From positions 4,993,644 to 5,057,643 of the forward strand of contig NC_065548.1 in the NCBI RefSeq assembly GCF_022605725.1: a stretch of DNA of 64,000 nucleotides. The letters are read 5' to 3'. This document shows, one piece after another, positions 1-10,944 of this stretch. Origin of the DNA: Anthonomus grandis grandis (taxonomy: Eukaryota; Arthropoda; Insecta; Coleoptera; Curculionidae). Made by a program: the position numbers and the translations under genes. The notes under the pieces are model-generated. The model searched no databases. It was not told where the DNA came from and was given only the letters and a program-made list of their open reading frames with translations. How positions within the stretch are numbered: the stretch's first letter is position 1; every line of letters begins with the position of its first letter.

Positions 1-985
1 CTGAGCTACTAAGACTGCCTAAAGTAAAACTGAAAGTAAACTAAGAGTACCAGGCACTTGTAAAAGACCACTTAATACTCAAAATTTTATTCCAGATATT
101 TGAGAGTAATTTGAGAGCCTGTTTGAGGAATCGGAGCTAATTAGACTGCTTGCAAGTGTTATTTTACTATTCATAACTTTCTCTTAAGGACCTGAAGGTA
201 AACTGAGAATCTGAGACATTTTGACTGCCTGCAAGAGGCTTTTAAATACTCAGAAATTTATTCCAGGCACTTGAAAGTAATCTGAGACTAAATTTTCGCA
301 ATCTGGACTCCTACTTAGACTGTCTGCAAGTGTCATTTTAGTATTTCTTCAAAGTTTCTTTTAAGCCCTAGAAGGTAAACTAATAATCTCAGACACTTTG
401 AATGCCTCTAAGAGGCTCTTAAATACTCATAAGTTTATTCCAGGCACTTGAAAGTAATCTGAGAGTGTATTTTAGGAATCTGAACCCTTCACACTATCTA
501 CAAGTGTCATGTACGTATTACTAAACTTCTTCCAAGCATCTGAGAGTAAACTTACTATATAAGGCTCTTAAAAAAGGCTTCCTAATGCTATAAAATTTAT
601 TCTACACACTTGAAAGTAAATAGAGAGTCTATTGTAGGAATTCGAGATACTTAGACTACCTGCATGTATCATTTAAGTATTTTTTTAAGTCTATTCAAAA
701 CATCTGAAGGTAAACTGAGAATCTGAAGAATTTCGAGTGCCTCTAACTTTTAATTATTCATAAACTTATTAAAGACACTTTAAAGTAATCTGATAGTCTC
801 CTCTAGTAAACTGAGCTACTTAGACTGCCTATAAGTGTCATTTAAGTATTCTTAAAATTCATCCAAACAATTGAACGTTGGCTGAGAATCTATTTTAAGA
901 ATCTGAGACCCTTTGACTACCTGTACAAGACCTCTAAGTATCAATAAGGTTATTCCAGGTACTTAAATAGTGAGTCTATTCCCGA
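1..985. repeat. Degenerate tandem array, ~171-bp unit, about 6 copies
   Basis: The word TTCCAGGCACTTGAAAGTAA and close variants recurs near 90, 261, 438, 598, 768 and 950, a spacing of about 162-182 bp. Each unit also has a second block, GACTGCCTGCAAGTG, partly the reverse complement of the first, and the phrase CTGAGAATCTGAG. Copies are diverged by point changes and small indels, so the array is old. It runs off the left edge of the window. No coding potential is visible. Confidence 0.8.
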
Positions 986-1229
986 TATCCTAATTAGATT
1001 GTAATAGTCTAGAAGAAAGAAGAGCAAAAAGTCAAGAATAAGTAAATATAGAGGTTGTTTAATCTAAATATAAATTTGATCTTTTAAATATGTTAAAGTC
1101 TCATCAAGGCTCCAGTCATTGAAGTTCCTTTGAAGGTCTGACTTTTGACAACAATTTAGGCATCTATCAAGACCAGAACGCACAGATCATTTTATCCTGT
1201 TTTTTTTTTTTGAATAAGAAGACTTTAAG
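986..1229. other. Non-repeat spacer
   Basis: AT-rich sequence between two stretches of the ~171-bp repeat. It includes a T-run near 1200. I see no gene or recognisable element. Confidence 0.4.
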
Positions 1230-1372
1230 TACCTGCAAGTGTTTTTTGAGTATTCTAAAGCTTGTTCCAAGCACTTGATGGTAAACTGATAATCTGAGGC
1301 ATTTTATCTGCCTATAAGAGTCTCTTACATCTTCATGAATTTATTCCAGGCACTTGAAAATAGTTTCAAATA
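1230..1372. repeat. Isolated copy of the ~171-bp repeat
   Basis: One further unit of the 1-985 array, with the TTCCAGGCACTTGAAAAT word at 1344. It is followed abruptly by unrelated sequence, as if the array had been interrupted by an insertion. Confidence 0.6.
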
Positions 1373-1443
1373 GAAAAAACAGTCTATTAAATAGGACATC
1401 TTTTACTTCCTTGTCTGAATTTCAGATGACTCCACTTTCTATG

Positions 1444-1610
1444 CTACGTATAGAGCTTATTAAAAAAAAATGTTGGAAAAAGTTCATTGTTAATATTATC
1501 GAATGCCTTAGAACAATCAAAGCAGCCAATTTTGTTCCTTGTTCAAAATGTCCTCTAATTTTCTTATCTATTATCTTCTTCACAAGTATTAAGAGACATG
1601 ACTGGTGCAT
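1444..1610 (-). pseudogene. Short reverse transcriptase fragment of a non-LTR retrotransposon
   Basis: On the - strand, 1521 to 1444 reads FDCSKAFDNINNELFPTFFF, which matches the conserved RT block (F-x-D-x-S-K-A-F-D) of LINE reverse transcriptases. The upstream sequence (about 1610-1522) continues the same domain in a different frame (…HFEQGTKLAA). So at least one frameshift breaks it, and a TAG follows soon after. It sits between two stretches of the ~171-bp array and is probably the remnant of an insertion there. The fragment is too short to name a clade. Confidence 0.45.
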
Positions 1611-1859
1611 TTTTTGCTGACTGATGTTGTAGCTTTGCTATTTTTGAATCTGTTAAGTAAAAAAGTACTCTTAGATAACTTGGTACATAACTCCACTTTT
1701 AGTATCCATATCCGCTTAATTTTTATCTTAAAAATTTCCTTGGAATCTTTTCCGGTTTATTTCAACAGAATCCAGAAAATCTATCTACTAAAATTTTTTT
1801 ATCTAGCTTTTTGGATGCCATGTCTAGTTTTTACGTAAGCAGACCATTACTTCTGGGTA

Positions 1860-2215
1860 TCAGATATCTTCCAGGCAGTTGAATAAGGGTCTTTTACCTT
1901 TTTTTTTTGTCTGATAGTTAAATGTGAGAGTATTTAACTTAATGTCTTAATTAAATTAAGAAATTCTTCCAGGTAGTTGACTGAAAGCCTGGTCAAGGTT
2001 CTTTTGCCTATTAGATGGTTAAATACATTGCTTTTGACTATTTATGAATTTATTCCAGGCGCTTGACAGTAAAACAATCTGATCTCTTAAGACTACCTGC
2101 AAGTGCAATTTAAGCATTCTTAACCTTCTTTCTGAAGACAACTGAGAATCTGTTCCAAGAAACCGAGTTATATTGACTTCCTGTAAGAATCTTTTAAGTA
2201 TTCAATTGATTTAAT
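1860..2215. repeat. Further diverged copies of the ~171-bp repeat
   Basis: TTCCAGGCAGTTGA occurs at 1869, TTCCAGGTAGTTGA at 1967 and TTCCAGGCGCTTGACAGT at 2053. The last is followed by the GACTACCTGCAAGTG block and CTGAGAATCTG, in the order seen in the 1-985 array. Confidence 0.55.
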
Positions 2216-2654
2216 TGCAATAGCTTCAAAGTTCCCACTTAAGTTCACTGTTATGATTTGACCAAGAACCAATATCCAATAAAGTGTGACATTCTAAATT
2301 ATATGACATACGTAATGCCTTAATTTAACCCTACTATACTTTGACGTTTTCAACTTAAATCCCCTTAAAAACTAATAAAATTGATTTTATTGATCGCTCC
2401 TGGTACATGACACAAAGGAAGCAAGGAATTAACAAAACCATCACAAAGTGCTGAGCCGTTTAACTAATTTATAGTGACAGATCGCGGCATTATTTATTTT
2501 TATTTTTCTTTTATTTAACGTGGGAGCCGATTTGTTTTGAAAATGGTCCGTGGGTTTTGTTTTTTTTTTTTTGGCATTTGTCTCGTGCTGCATTGATTGA
2601 TTTATTCGATTCGGATGATTGAATAAAGGATATTGTTCGAGCTGTTATTTTATA
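2216..2654. other. Spacer without recognisable gene
   Basis: AT-rich sequence with a T-run near 2560. Nothing coding or repeated is evident. Confidence 0.4.
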
Positions 2655-3745
2655 ATGTTTTAATTTATATATAGTTTTTGAGTTATAGTTTAAAATGTGT
2701 CTTTTCATAAAAAAAAAAATGGATTCGAGGTCGATTTTCTGAAAAACTGGGCAATAAATGAACAAAAACTAAAGAACGTTTTTGACAGAGAATCTTCCAT
2801 TATACAGTTTTTGGTAATTACACTTTTCTCCATTAATCCATTATTTTTTGAGTTATTCTTCAAAATGTCTGGTTGGAAAATAAAAATAAAATTCGAGGTC
2901 GATTTTTTCAAAAACTGGGCAATAAATGAAAAAAAAACTATAGAACATTTTTGATAGAAAATTTTCCATTCTACCATTTTACTAATTACACTTTTCTCCA
3001 TTAATCCAGTAGTTTTTGAGTTATACTTCAAAATGTGTTTTTTCAGAAAAAAAAATGGATTCGAGGTCGATTTTCTGAAAAACTGGGCAATAAATGAACA
3101 AAAACTATAGAACATTTTTGATAGAAAATTTTCCATTCTACCATTTTACTAATTACACTTTTCTCCATTAATCCAGTAGTTTTTGAGTTATACTTCAAAA
3201 TGTGTCTTTTCAGAAAAAAAAAATGGATTCGAGGTCGATTTTCTGAAAAACTGGGCAATAAATGAACAAAAACTAAAGAACATTTTTGACAAAGAATCCT
3301 GCATTATACAATTTTGATAATTACACTTTCATCCATAAATCCATTATTTTTTTAATTATTCTTCAAAATGTCTGGTTAGAAAATAAAAATAGGATTCGAG
3401 GTCGATTTTTCCAACAACTAGGTAAGAAGTCAGAAAAAATTAAAATACCTTTTGATAGAAAATTTTTTAGTCTACAGTTTTGGTAATTACACTTTTCGCC
3501 ATTTATCCAGTAGTTTTTGAGTTATACTTCAAAATGTGTCTTTTCATTAAAAAGAAAAATAGATTCGAGGTCGATTTTTTAAAAACTGGGCAATAAATGA
3601 AAAAAAACTATAGAACATTTTTGAAAGAAAATTTTCCATTCTACAATTTTACTAATGACACTTTTCTCTATTAATCCAGTAGTTTTTGAGTTATACCTCA
3701 AAATGTGTCTTTTTAGTAAAAAAAATTGATTCGAGGTCAATTATT
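2655..3745. repeat. Tandem array, 168-bp unit, 7 copies
   Basis: The phrase GATTCGAGGTCGATTTT starts near 2722, 2890, 3058, 3226, 3393, 3562 and 3728, a very regular 168-bp period. Each unit also contains AACTGGGCAATAAATGAA, an A-run, and TTTTGAGTTATACTTCAAAATG. Copies are highly similar, more so than in the 1-985 array. The small open frames across it (for example 2705-3136 on the - strand) are products of the repeat, not genes. Confidence 0.9.
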
Positions 3746-3789
3746 TATTTATTTTGTTAAAAGGTAGTTTCATTATTATTAAAGTTGGT

Positions 3790-4500
3790 ATTTCTCTTGT
3801 GTCTAGCATTTTTTGTAAGGAGTCGTTATTGGTGAGACTTCTACTGGATGGGTGGGTAGCAATATTTGTTGTAACTTTTTTGCTGTTAAAGTTATCAAAA
3901 TGAACTAAACATGATTCGAATAGAAACTAGTCAGAGTTTATTTGATGTTTCTATAGATTTTTTGAGAAATTATTACTTTTGCAGATAATCCGTAAATTTG
4001 GACCAGACAGTTTCCTTTTTCATTGTTTCCGAGCAGCTTTGACTATAACTCTTTTACTATTAAAGCTAGAAACATGATTTAAACGGCATTGGTTGACCAC
4101 AGATTAAGGGTTTATTTTATGTTTAAATAAATTTTTTAAGAAATTATTAGTTCCGTAGATATTCTTGGAAATTAGGCCCGACGATTGCGTTTTTGATTGT
4201 TACTCAACAAAATTTACTATAACTTGTTTTTTGTTATAGCTAGAATGACAATTTAAACAGCAAACGCTAACGACGGATTAAGGGTTTGTTTTTGATATCG
4301 TTAATTTTTTTGAGAAATTATTAGTTTTTCAGATATTTGAGGAAATTAGATCCGACACTTGCATTTTTCCTTGTTACTTAACAAAATCTACTATAACTTA
4401 TTTCCCTTAATAACTACAAAGATAATTTAAACGTAAATGGCTAACAAAGATCAAGGCTTTATTTCATGTTTTGGTAATTTTTTGAAAAATCACCTTATAT
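3790..4500. repeat. Degenerate tandem array, ~172-bp unit, 4 copies
   Basis: AAGGGTTTATTTTATGTTT-like phrases recur near 3935, 4107, 4279 and 4453 (172-bp spacing). Each has an adjoining block resembling TTACTATAACTTGTTTTTTG and another resembling AAATTAGGCCCGACG. It directly follows the 168-bp array but has a different sequence. Confidence 0.75.
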
Positions 4501-5635
4501 TACTAGGTGTACTAGATTTCACTTTTTTTTTTAATAAAAAATCTGCAAACACTAATATGGAGGATTCTTAAGAATTTACTACAAGCCAAATGTCTGGGGG
4601 ATATTAACAAAATAATCCAAGAGAATGAAACTATGAGATGAAAAATTACTTAAGTTGAAAATGATTTTTGGTTTTTTCCACAGTCCGTTTTTTAGGTGGT
4701 TTTTCATATTAAGGCAATTGTTCGGATTTTTCAAGTATTTTAAACTCATTTTTCATTTTATTTAGACAATTGAAGCTAGTTTAAAGGTTATTTTAGGCCT
4801 GTGAAATCGTTTTATATATATTTCATGCTCATATAATAAACCTTTAAAACACATATTCATTTTAAGCATTAGGAATGTTTTTTTAAATATTTTTTTTAGA
4901 CATTATAGAATCGGTTATAACAATAAAACTTACAATAAAAGGTCCAATCAAATTTCCATAAAAACCCACACACGAAGCGAAAGAGAATAATTTAGGTACT
5001 AAAAACCCGAAAAGACAAAATTCCTAAACAAATCTACAAGAGATTTTATGCGGTACACGATTCTTTTACAACGGACTCGAGCGTAGTATGTTAAACGCCA
5101 AAATCCGATACCGCTCATGTAAATTTTGTATCCTTTTATCGCGGGCTTTTTTGTTTAATTTATCACCTGTTTCGATTCGGGGTTTCTTCATTTCAGATTT
5201 ATGTGAATAATTTTGCCGAAAATTTTTTTTTTGGACTTTTGATGCAAAAAATCCCTTAAAAGTTTTGAATTTTTATACGAACTTTTTAAAGGATTAAAGA
5301 AGAATTTTCAAAAGTTGTTTCCACTACTCTTCGTTTATTTTTGGTCGATGCATGTCTAAAGGTTTCTTAAAAAATCATTAAAAAGCGAAACTGCCTTTTA
5401 TATCACGTTTCTAACTATAATAGCAAAAAAGTTATAGCGCATCTAAGTTGTAGAGATTATGTGATATAAAAGATATAACGAATATCTATGCAACAAATAG
5501 TTTTCTAATAAATTTATAGGAACTTTAGAAAAAGTGTTATTTCTCTATATAACAATCTTCGAATCACCCACCTAGCTATAATAGCAAGGAAAATATATTA
5601 AATTTTGCCAGGCACTCACTCATTCGTCAAAATGG
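4501..5635. other. Spacer without recognisable gene
   Basis: AT-rich, no long open frame. A slightly more GC-rich, non-repeated stretch lies at about 5040-5200. I found no splice-bounded coding block in it. Confidence 0.4.
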
Positions 5636-6875
5636 GGTAAAAGTGCACTTTTTTAGTTTCTACCGCATTTCACTCCTCACTCATGTCTTAAATCATTATA
5701 AAAAATTACATTTCTTACTTCGTTAATCCGTTTACAAACGACAAGTGTAATTTCATAGCAATCATGAATGATCCCAGGTCAAAAAAGAGGGTTAAAGTCC
5801 ACTTTTTGATTTTCTACGGCATTTCACTCTTCATTGATGTATTGAATCATTTAAAAAAAATACTTTTCTTACTTTATTAATCCATTTACAAATGACAAGC
5901 ATATTTTCCTAGGGGTCGTCAATGGATCTTGGGACTGAGATAAAGATTCATGTCAAAAAGATTGGTAAAAGTCCACTTTTTGACTTTCTACCGCTATTCA
6001 CTCTTTACTGATGTATTGAATCATTTAAAAAAATTATTTTTTTTACTTCGTTGATCCGTTTAAAAAAGACAAGTGTAATTTCATAGCAATCATCAATGAT
6101 TCCTGAATCAAGGATAAAGATTTAGGTCAAAAAAAGGGTAAAAGTCTACTTTTTGAGTTTCTACCGCATTTCACTCTTTACTAATATCTTGAACCATTTT
6201 TAAAAGTTTCTTTCCATACTTAAATAACTCGTTTACAAACGACAAGTATACGTTTATAGTGGTCGTCAATGATTCTGAGGTCTGAGATAATGATTCATGT
6301 CAAAAAAGAGGGTAAAAGTCAATTTTTTGAATTTCTACCGCATTTCACTCTTCATTTATGTATTGAATCATTTAAAAAAATTACTTTTTATACTTGAATA
6401 ACTCGTTTACAAACGACCATTATAGGTTTATAGCGAACGTATTGATTCTAGGATCTAAGACAAAGATTCATGACAAAAAAGAGGGTAAAGGTCTACTTTT
6501 TGAATTTCTACCGCATTTCACTCTTCATTGATGTATTGAATCATTTAAACAAATTACTTCTCTTACTTTATTAATCCGTTTACAAATGACAAGCATAATT
6601 TCATAGAGGTCGTCAATGGATTCTAGGACTGAGATGAAAATTCATGTCAAAAAAAGAGGGTAAAAGTACATTTTTGAGTTTCTACCGAATTTCACTCTTC
6701 ACTAATGCCTTAAATCATTTAAATAAAATAGTTTTCTAACTTCAATAATCTCTTTACAAGCACCAAGTATAATTGCATGGTGATCGTTAATGATTCCTGG
6801 ATATGAGATAAAGATTCATGTTAAAAAAGAGGATAAAACTCAACTTTTTGACATTCTACCCTATCACTTCTCACT
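5636..6875. repeat. Tandem array, 174-bp unit, 8 copies
   Basis: The phrase CTACCGCATTTCACTC and variants starts near 5660, 5814, 5988, 6161, 6335, 6508, 6682 and 6856. All intervals but the first (154) are 173-174 bp. Units also share CAAAAAAGAGGGTAAAAGT, a block near CGTTTACAAACGACAAGT, and ATCATCAATGATTCC. No protein is encoded. Confidence 0.88.
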
Positions 6876-6959
6876 GGAGGTCTGGTGGGAAAAATGGAAA
6901 GAAAGATAGAAAGAAAATGTGCTATATTACGTAAGAATAATCTTGGGTACAAGCATCCT

Positions 6960-9665
6960 ACAAGCTAAAAAAAAAAACAAAACAAAAATACAATTTAAAA
7001 AATTGACAAAACAATGAACAAAATTAAACACAAGAAGACCAAACTTTTTGAAAATACTTGAATTAAAGATAACTAAATAAAACAATCAATTACTAAATAA
7101 AAGTAAACTTGTTGACAAAACTAGAGAAGAAAAAAGGAAAAAAAAACTTTTCAACATGTCCAAGGTTAAAACCTATCATTAAAAAAGTCATCTAACTTAT
7201 AATATGCCTTAGCCAATAAAAGCGTCTTTAATTCTCTTTTAAATTTCTTAACATCCGATATACATATGTCTAACACATAGAGGAACATGATTGTAAATTT
7301 TTTTACTTGTGTAAATTGATGAGTTTTTGGTAAGGGAAGACGTAGGAATAGGTAGGGGAACATCATTTACACGACGAGTCAAATGGCCAGTGTCAAAGGG
7401 TAGTTTGGGAATTTTGTGAATAAGAGCAGCTGTTTCTAAGATAAAGAGTGAAAAAAAAAATAGGATTTTTTCAGAAATGAAGAGGGGTTTGCAAGAATCT
7501 TTTAACTTAGCAGAACACAGGTATCTAACTGCTTTTTTTTGAATAACAAAGACAATGTTAAGTAGCCCCATTGGTTAAACCCCAAAAAGGCAAGCCATAC
7601 CGAATATGAGATTCAATAAGTACACTGAACGTGCAACCACCCCTCCCAGCTCTTGTTTTGCCATTTTTACTGCAAAACATCCAGAAGATAATTTCCCAGT
7701 TAAAATTTAAATATGATCTTTAAACCGAAGGCGACCATCAATGGTAATTCCTAGGAACTTGCAGCACTCTTTATTCTGCAAGAGGGAATTTTCGTCAAAC
7801 ATCGGACCCTGAATATCGCACTTAAACCCCATAATAGACGTCTTTTTTACATTAAACACGAGCCTGTTGGAAGCACACCACCCTGATAAAATCTGAAGGT
7901 CTTCAAGCATACAAGTCTTAATATAATCAGAATTTTTATGGCTCCATAGTATGGTGGTATCATCAGCAAACTAAACCACCTTGCCCTGCAGTTTCAATGA
8001 ACTCAAGTCATCCACATACAGTAAAAATAACAGTGGTCCCAACACTGAACTCTGGGGAACGCCGCATTTTAGGGATCTAGAAGCAGACAAACGCCCAGAC
8101 ACTGTAACCTTCTGAGTACGATTTGATAGATAGGACTCAAGCCATCGCAACGCTACGCCCCTAAAACCATATTTATCGAGCTTAGACAACAGTATTCCAT
8201 GATCCACACAGTCAAATGCTTTGGATAGATCACAAAACACTGCCGCCGATGACTCTCCAGAATTCAAGGACACATAGACGCTTTCCAAAAAGCTAAAAAC
8301 AGCATCATGAGTCTCTTTACCGGCTTGAAATCCAAACTGATTTGCAGACAAAATGCCATTATGATGTAAAAGGGACAAAATTATGCTTTTTGCAAATTTT
8401 TCAACTATCTTAGAGAGGGTAGACAAAATAGAAATGGGACGAAAATTACAAGGTTGATCCCAATCTCCTCCCTTATGAAGAGGGATAACCACTGCCTCTT
8501 TTAAACATGAAGGAAAAATGCCAATATGTAAAGAATTGTTTATGGCAGAAACTGAAGCATTTAAGGCTGAATCAGGCAAAAAGAGTAACAACCTCGAAGA
8601 TATCCCATCAGCTCCAGATGATTTATGGTTTTTTAGGCGTTTGATTTCATTTTTTACTTCGGTAAGATCGACAGGATGAAAGAAAAATGAATGCTCAACC
8701 GACACTTGTTGAAGATAGTGTAAGGGATCAATGTTACTACGAATGCCCTTGAGCAAGATATTAGGTATATCACAATAATAGTCGTTTAAAATGTCAGGTC
8801 TTAACTCCGGTTCAGATACTTTTCTATGGCAATGTCTAAAATCATTAATAATCGACCAACACTCTTTTTGCCTATTTGATGGCATATTTAAGCGATCCCT
8901 ATAATAATTAGATTTTGCTGCTTTAATTGTCTTTCTGTACAGACTACGGTATTTCTGATGATATACAAAGATATTTTCATTTGTGGTATATTTGCATAAT
9001 TTAGTCAAAAAACGGAGGTTTTTAGGTGAAATTCTAAGGCCTCTTGTAACCCATGGTTTTCGTTTTTTAGTTTTAAGCCTCATTTTAGGGAAGCACTGAT
9101 TGATCTTATCAAACAGAACTTGAAAAAATAAAGTAAGTGGGTCAGAAGCCGTTTCAAGTGCATTCCAAATTACCGAAGCTGTAGCAGCAGAAAAAGCATT
9201 GAAATTTCTCCTGCTGAAAATTCTTCACATATAATTGGATGAAGATAATACAGTATTATATGGCATTTTAGCAAGAATAGCTTCATGGTCGGATACCAGA
9301 TGGGAGTACTGTGCATAAAACGTCATCAAAATTTGTACAGAAATAGTCAATTGTAGTTGCAGATGAAGAAGTTATTCGTGTGGGAGAAAGAACGTGCATT
9401 TTCAAGTCGTAAGAATTTAAAATACTTAAAAGAGAAGTACGTGGCAAGGTTTCCTCAATGTAGTTGATATTAAAGTCACCAGCCAATCTAACCTTAGAGT
9501 GTAGGGACAACTAGGATAAAAGAGAATCAAGTTTGTCCAAAAACATAGCAATATCTCCTGTAGGTGACCTATAAACACAAAGAATATATAAATTAAAACG
9601 CTTACAAAAAGAAAGAGAGAATTCAAAAACATTCTCTAACAGAAGATTATCATACTTATCAATAT
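6960..9665 (-). mobile_element. 5'-truncated non-LTR retrotransposon (Jockey/CR1-like LINE), decayed
   Basis: A LINE ORF2 on the - strand, reading from about 9665 down to a final stop near 7166. The 5' end breaks off inside the endonuclease domain, so ORF1 and the endonuclease start are missing. The 3' limit is uncertain: UTR-like AT-rich sequence continues to about 6960-7100 without a clear tail or a target-site duplication that I can identify. It abuts the 174-bp array on the left. See the pseudogene entry for the domains. Confidence 0.8.
7166..9661 (-). pseudogene. LINE ORF2 pseudogene: endonuclease C-terminal part, reverse transcriptase, C-terminal domain
   Basis: The product would nick target DNA and copy element RNA at the nick. 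In order on the - strand: endonuclease remains at about 9650-9280 (CVYRSPTGDI, then LAGDFNI, then SDHEAI after a frameshift near 9300); a linker with KPWVTRGL; then the reverse transcriptase as a 370-codon open stretch (9083-7971). That stretch shows GADGIS, FRPISIL, FCDLSKAFDCVDH and GVPQSSVLGPLLFLLYVDDL. A TAG at 7971-7973 falls just before the catalytic FADD (7959-7970), and reading continues behind it (FADDTTILWSHKN) to 7707. The C-terminal domain (IVFVIQKKAVRYL…CKPLF) follows in other frames and ends at 7166 (KAYYKLDDFFNDRF). Further stops lie near 9222 and 9510. The usual GVPQGSVLGP has G to S. This copy is dead. Confidence 0.85.
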
Positions 9666-10320
9666 AATATAATGGAAACTCTAAGAAGTCGTAATACTGG
9701 AACTACCTGGAAAAAAAATTCTTTTCCTGAATTTTTTTGGTAAGTTAGGAGGATATTCTGGAACTAGAATAGTTCTTCTAGGCAGTTGACATAATTTCCT
9801 AAATTTCCAGATTTTTGGAGTCAGTTAACATCTGGTATGAAAAATTATTGTAAAAAGTGAGAAAAATCTTCCACTGCATATAAGTAATAAATTATACCTT
9901 ATTTTCAAATTGTTTAGTGAGTCATGAGCATCATTCTTCCATGCAGTTGACATAGTTTATTTTTCACTTTTCATTACCTCCCTAAAACATGCTTCAAGAG
10001 TAATGTGGTTCTTTTACAAACGTTATTTTTTTGACGTATTTAGGCCAAAGACGTAAGAACCAAGAGAGCATCATTTCATAAAATTTTAAAATGCGTATAG
10101 ATGCTCAAAACAAATAAAAAAATATTTCAGGACCTAATACAACTACTTGAAAAAAATTCAAACTAGCATCGATTACTTAGAAAAAAAGATAAGTTTTTCG
10201 AGAGTCTTAAGCGTATCCAAAAAACACTTTAATTTATTCAAAAAATGCTTTCAATTGCAAACTGTTTGAAAATATTGTCATGTAGGTTCTGATTGGAGAG
10301 CGCCTTTATATAAGTTTCTA
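9666..10320. other. Spacer with relics of the CCAGGCAGTTGA word
   Basis: No open frame of note. TTCTAGGCAGTTGAC occurs at 9775, and a CATGCAGTTGACATAG variant near 9940. The rest is AT-rich and unremarkable. Confidence 0.4.
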
Positions 10321-10329
10321 ATACCCACA

Positions 10330-10690
10330 TATCTTTTTGTACAGTGTGAGAATCACCCTGGAGAATGTCTGAAGAATATTAAAATATCGGTGTGGCAACA
10401 GGGCTTCGCACCAACTTTCATCCAAGACATTATTAATTCGCACCGAAAGTCGCGGTACTCTCGTATCGATCAGCGTAGAGTCTGGAAGTCGCGACGGTTC
10501 TTTTTTTCTCCGGATCTGTTTTCCACGATGGCGGCGTCTACTACTTGTGATCCTACTTGCGAATTTCGCGTGGAATTCAGTGGAAGAGTCAACATTATCA
10601 ATAAGCGTTCGACTTTTGTGCCGCGAGTGTCAAAAATATCATGAAAATTTCCATAAAGTTGCCAGTTAAATTTCGTCTTAAATCCAGGTA
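10330..10690 (+). promoter_or_regulatory. GC-richer island, possible promoter or 5' noncoding exon
   Basis: This ~350-bp stretch is clearly richer in GC and CpG than its surroundings (GCGGTACTCTCGTATCGATC, GTCGCGACGG, GATGGCGGCG). It is not repeated in the window. It contains a short ORF from an ATG at 10528 (MAASTTCDPTCEF…, 38 residues) and a donor-like CAG/GTAAAT at about 10686. It lies ~6 kb upstream of the first coding exon of the FGF gene on the same strand. A first noncoding exon or promoter for that gene is one reading. An unrelated exon or old insertion is equally possible. Confidence 0.3.
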
Positions 10691-10944
10691 AATTCGTGCA
10701 GGTTTTTTTTTATCTTATTAAAATGCCAGCCTTATTAGGTACTAATTTTAGAAATTTAAATAAAGATAAGAATGGAATTTCACTTAACACTATTTCAAGT
10801 GGAATATTTGGAGTGTATTCAACCAGTTTTAAGCTTATAAGTATATTTGAAATCTGGTTTCTCTTATGTTTATTATATAAGCAAGAAAATTATGCCACTC
10901 ATAGAAAACCCGAATATTTCTGTAGAATAAGTTAAACTCTCTCT

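Noticed and set aside
2705..3258. Open frames of 71-143 codons with repeated FFFLKKHILKYNSKTTG-like peptide
   Set aside because: They follow the 168-bp tandem repeat exactly and are made of A/T-run codons. No coding signal remains once the repeat is recognised.
1..6875. Regular spacing of short repeats as a possible CRISPR array
   Set aside because: Whole 168-174-bp units are repeated, with no short direct repeats separated by unique spacers, and the context is eukaryotic.
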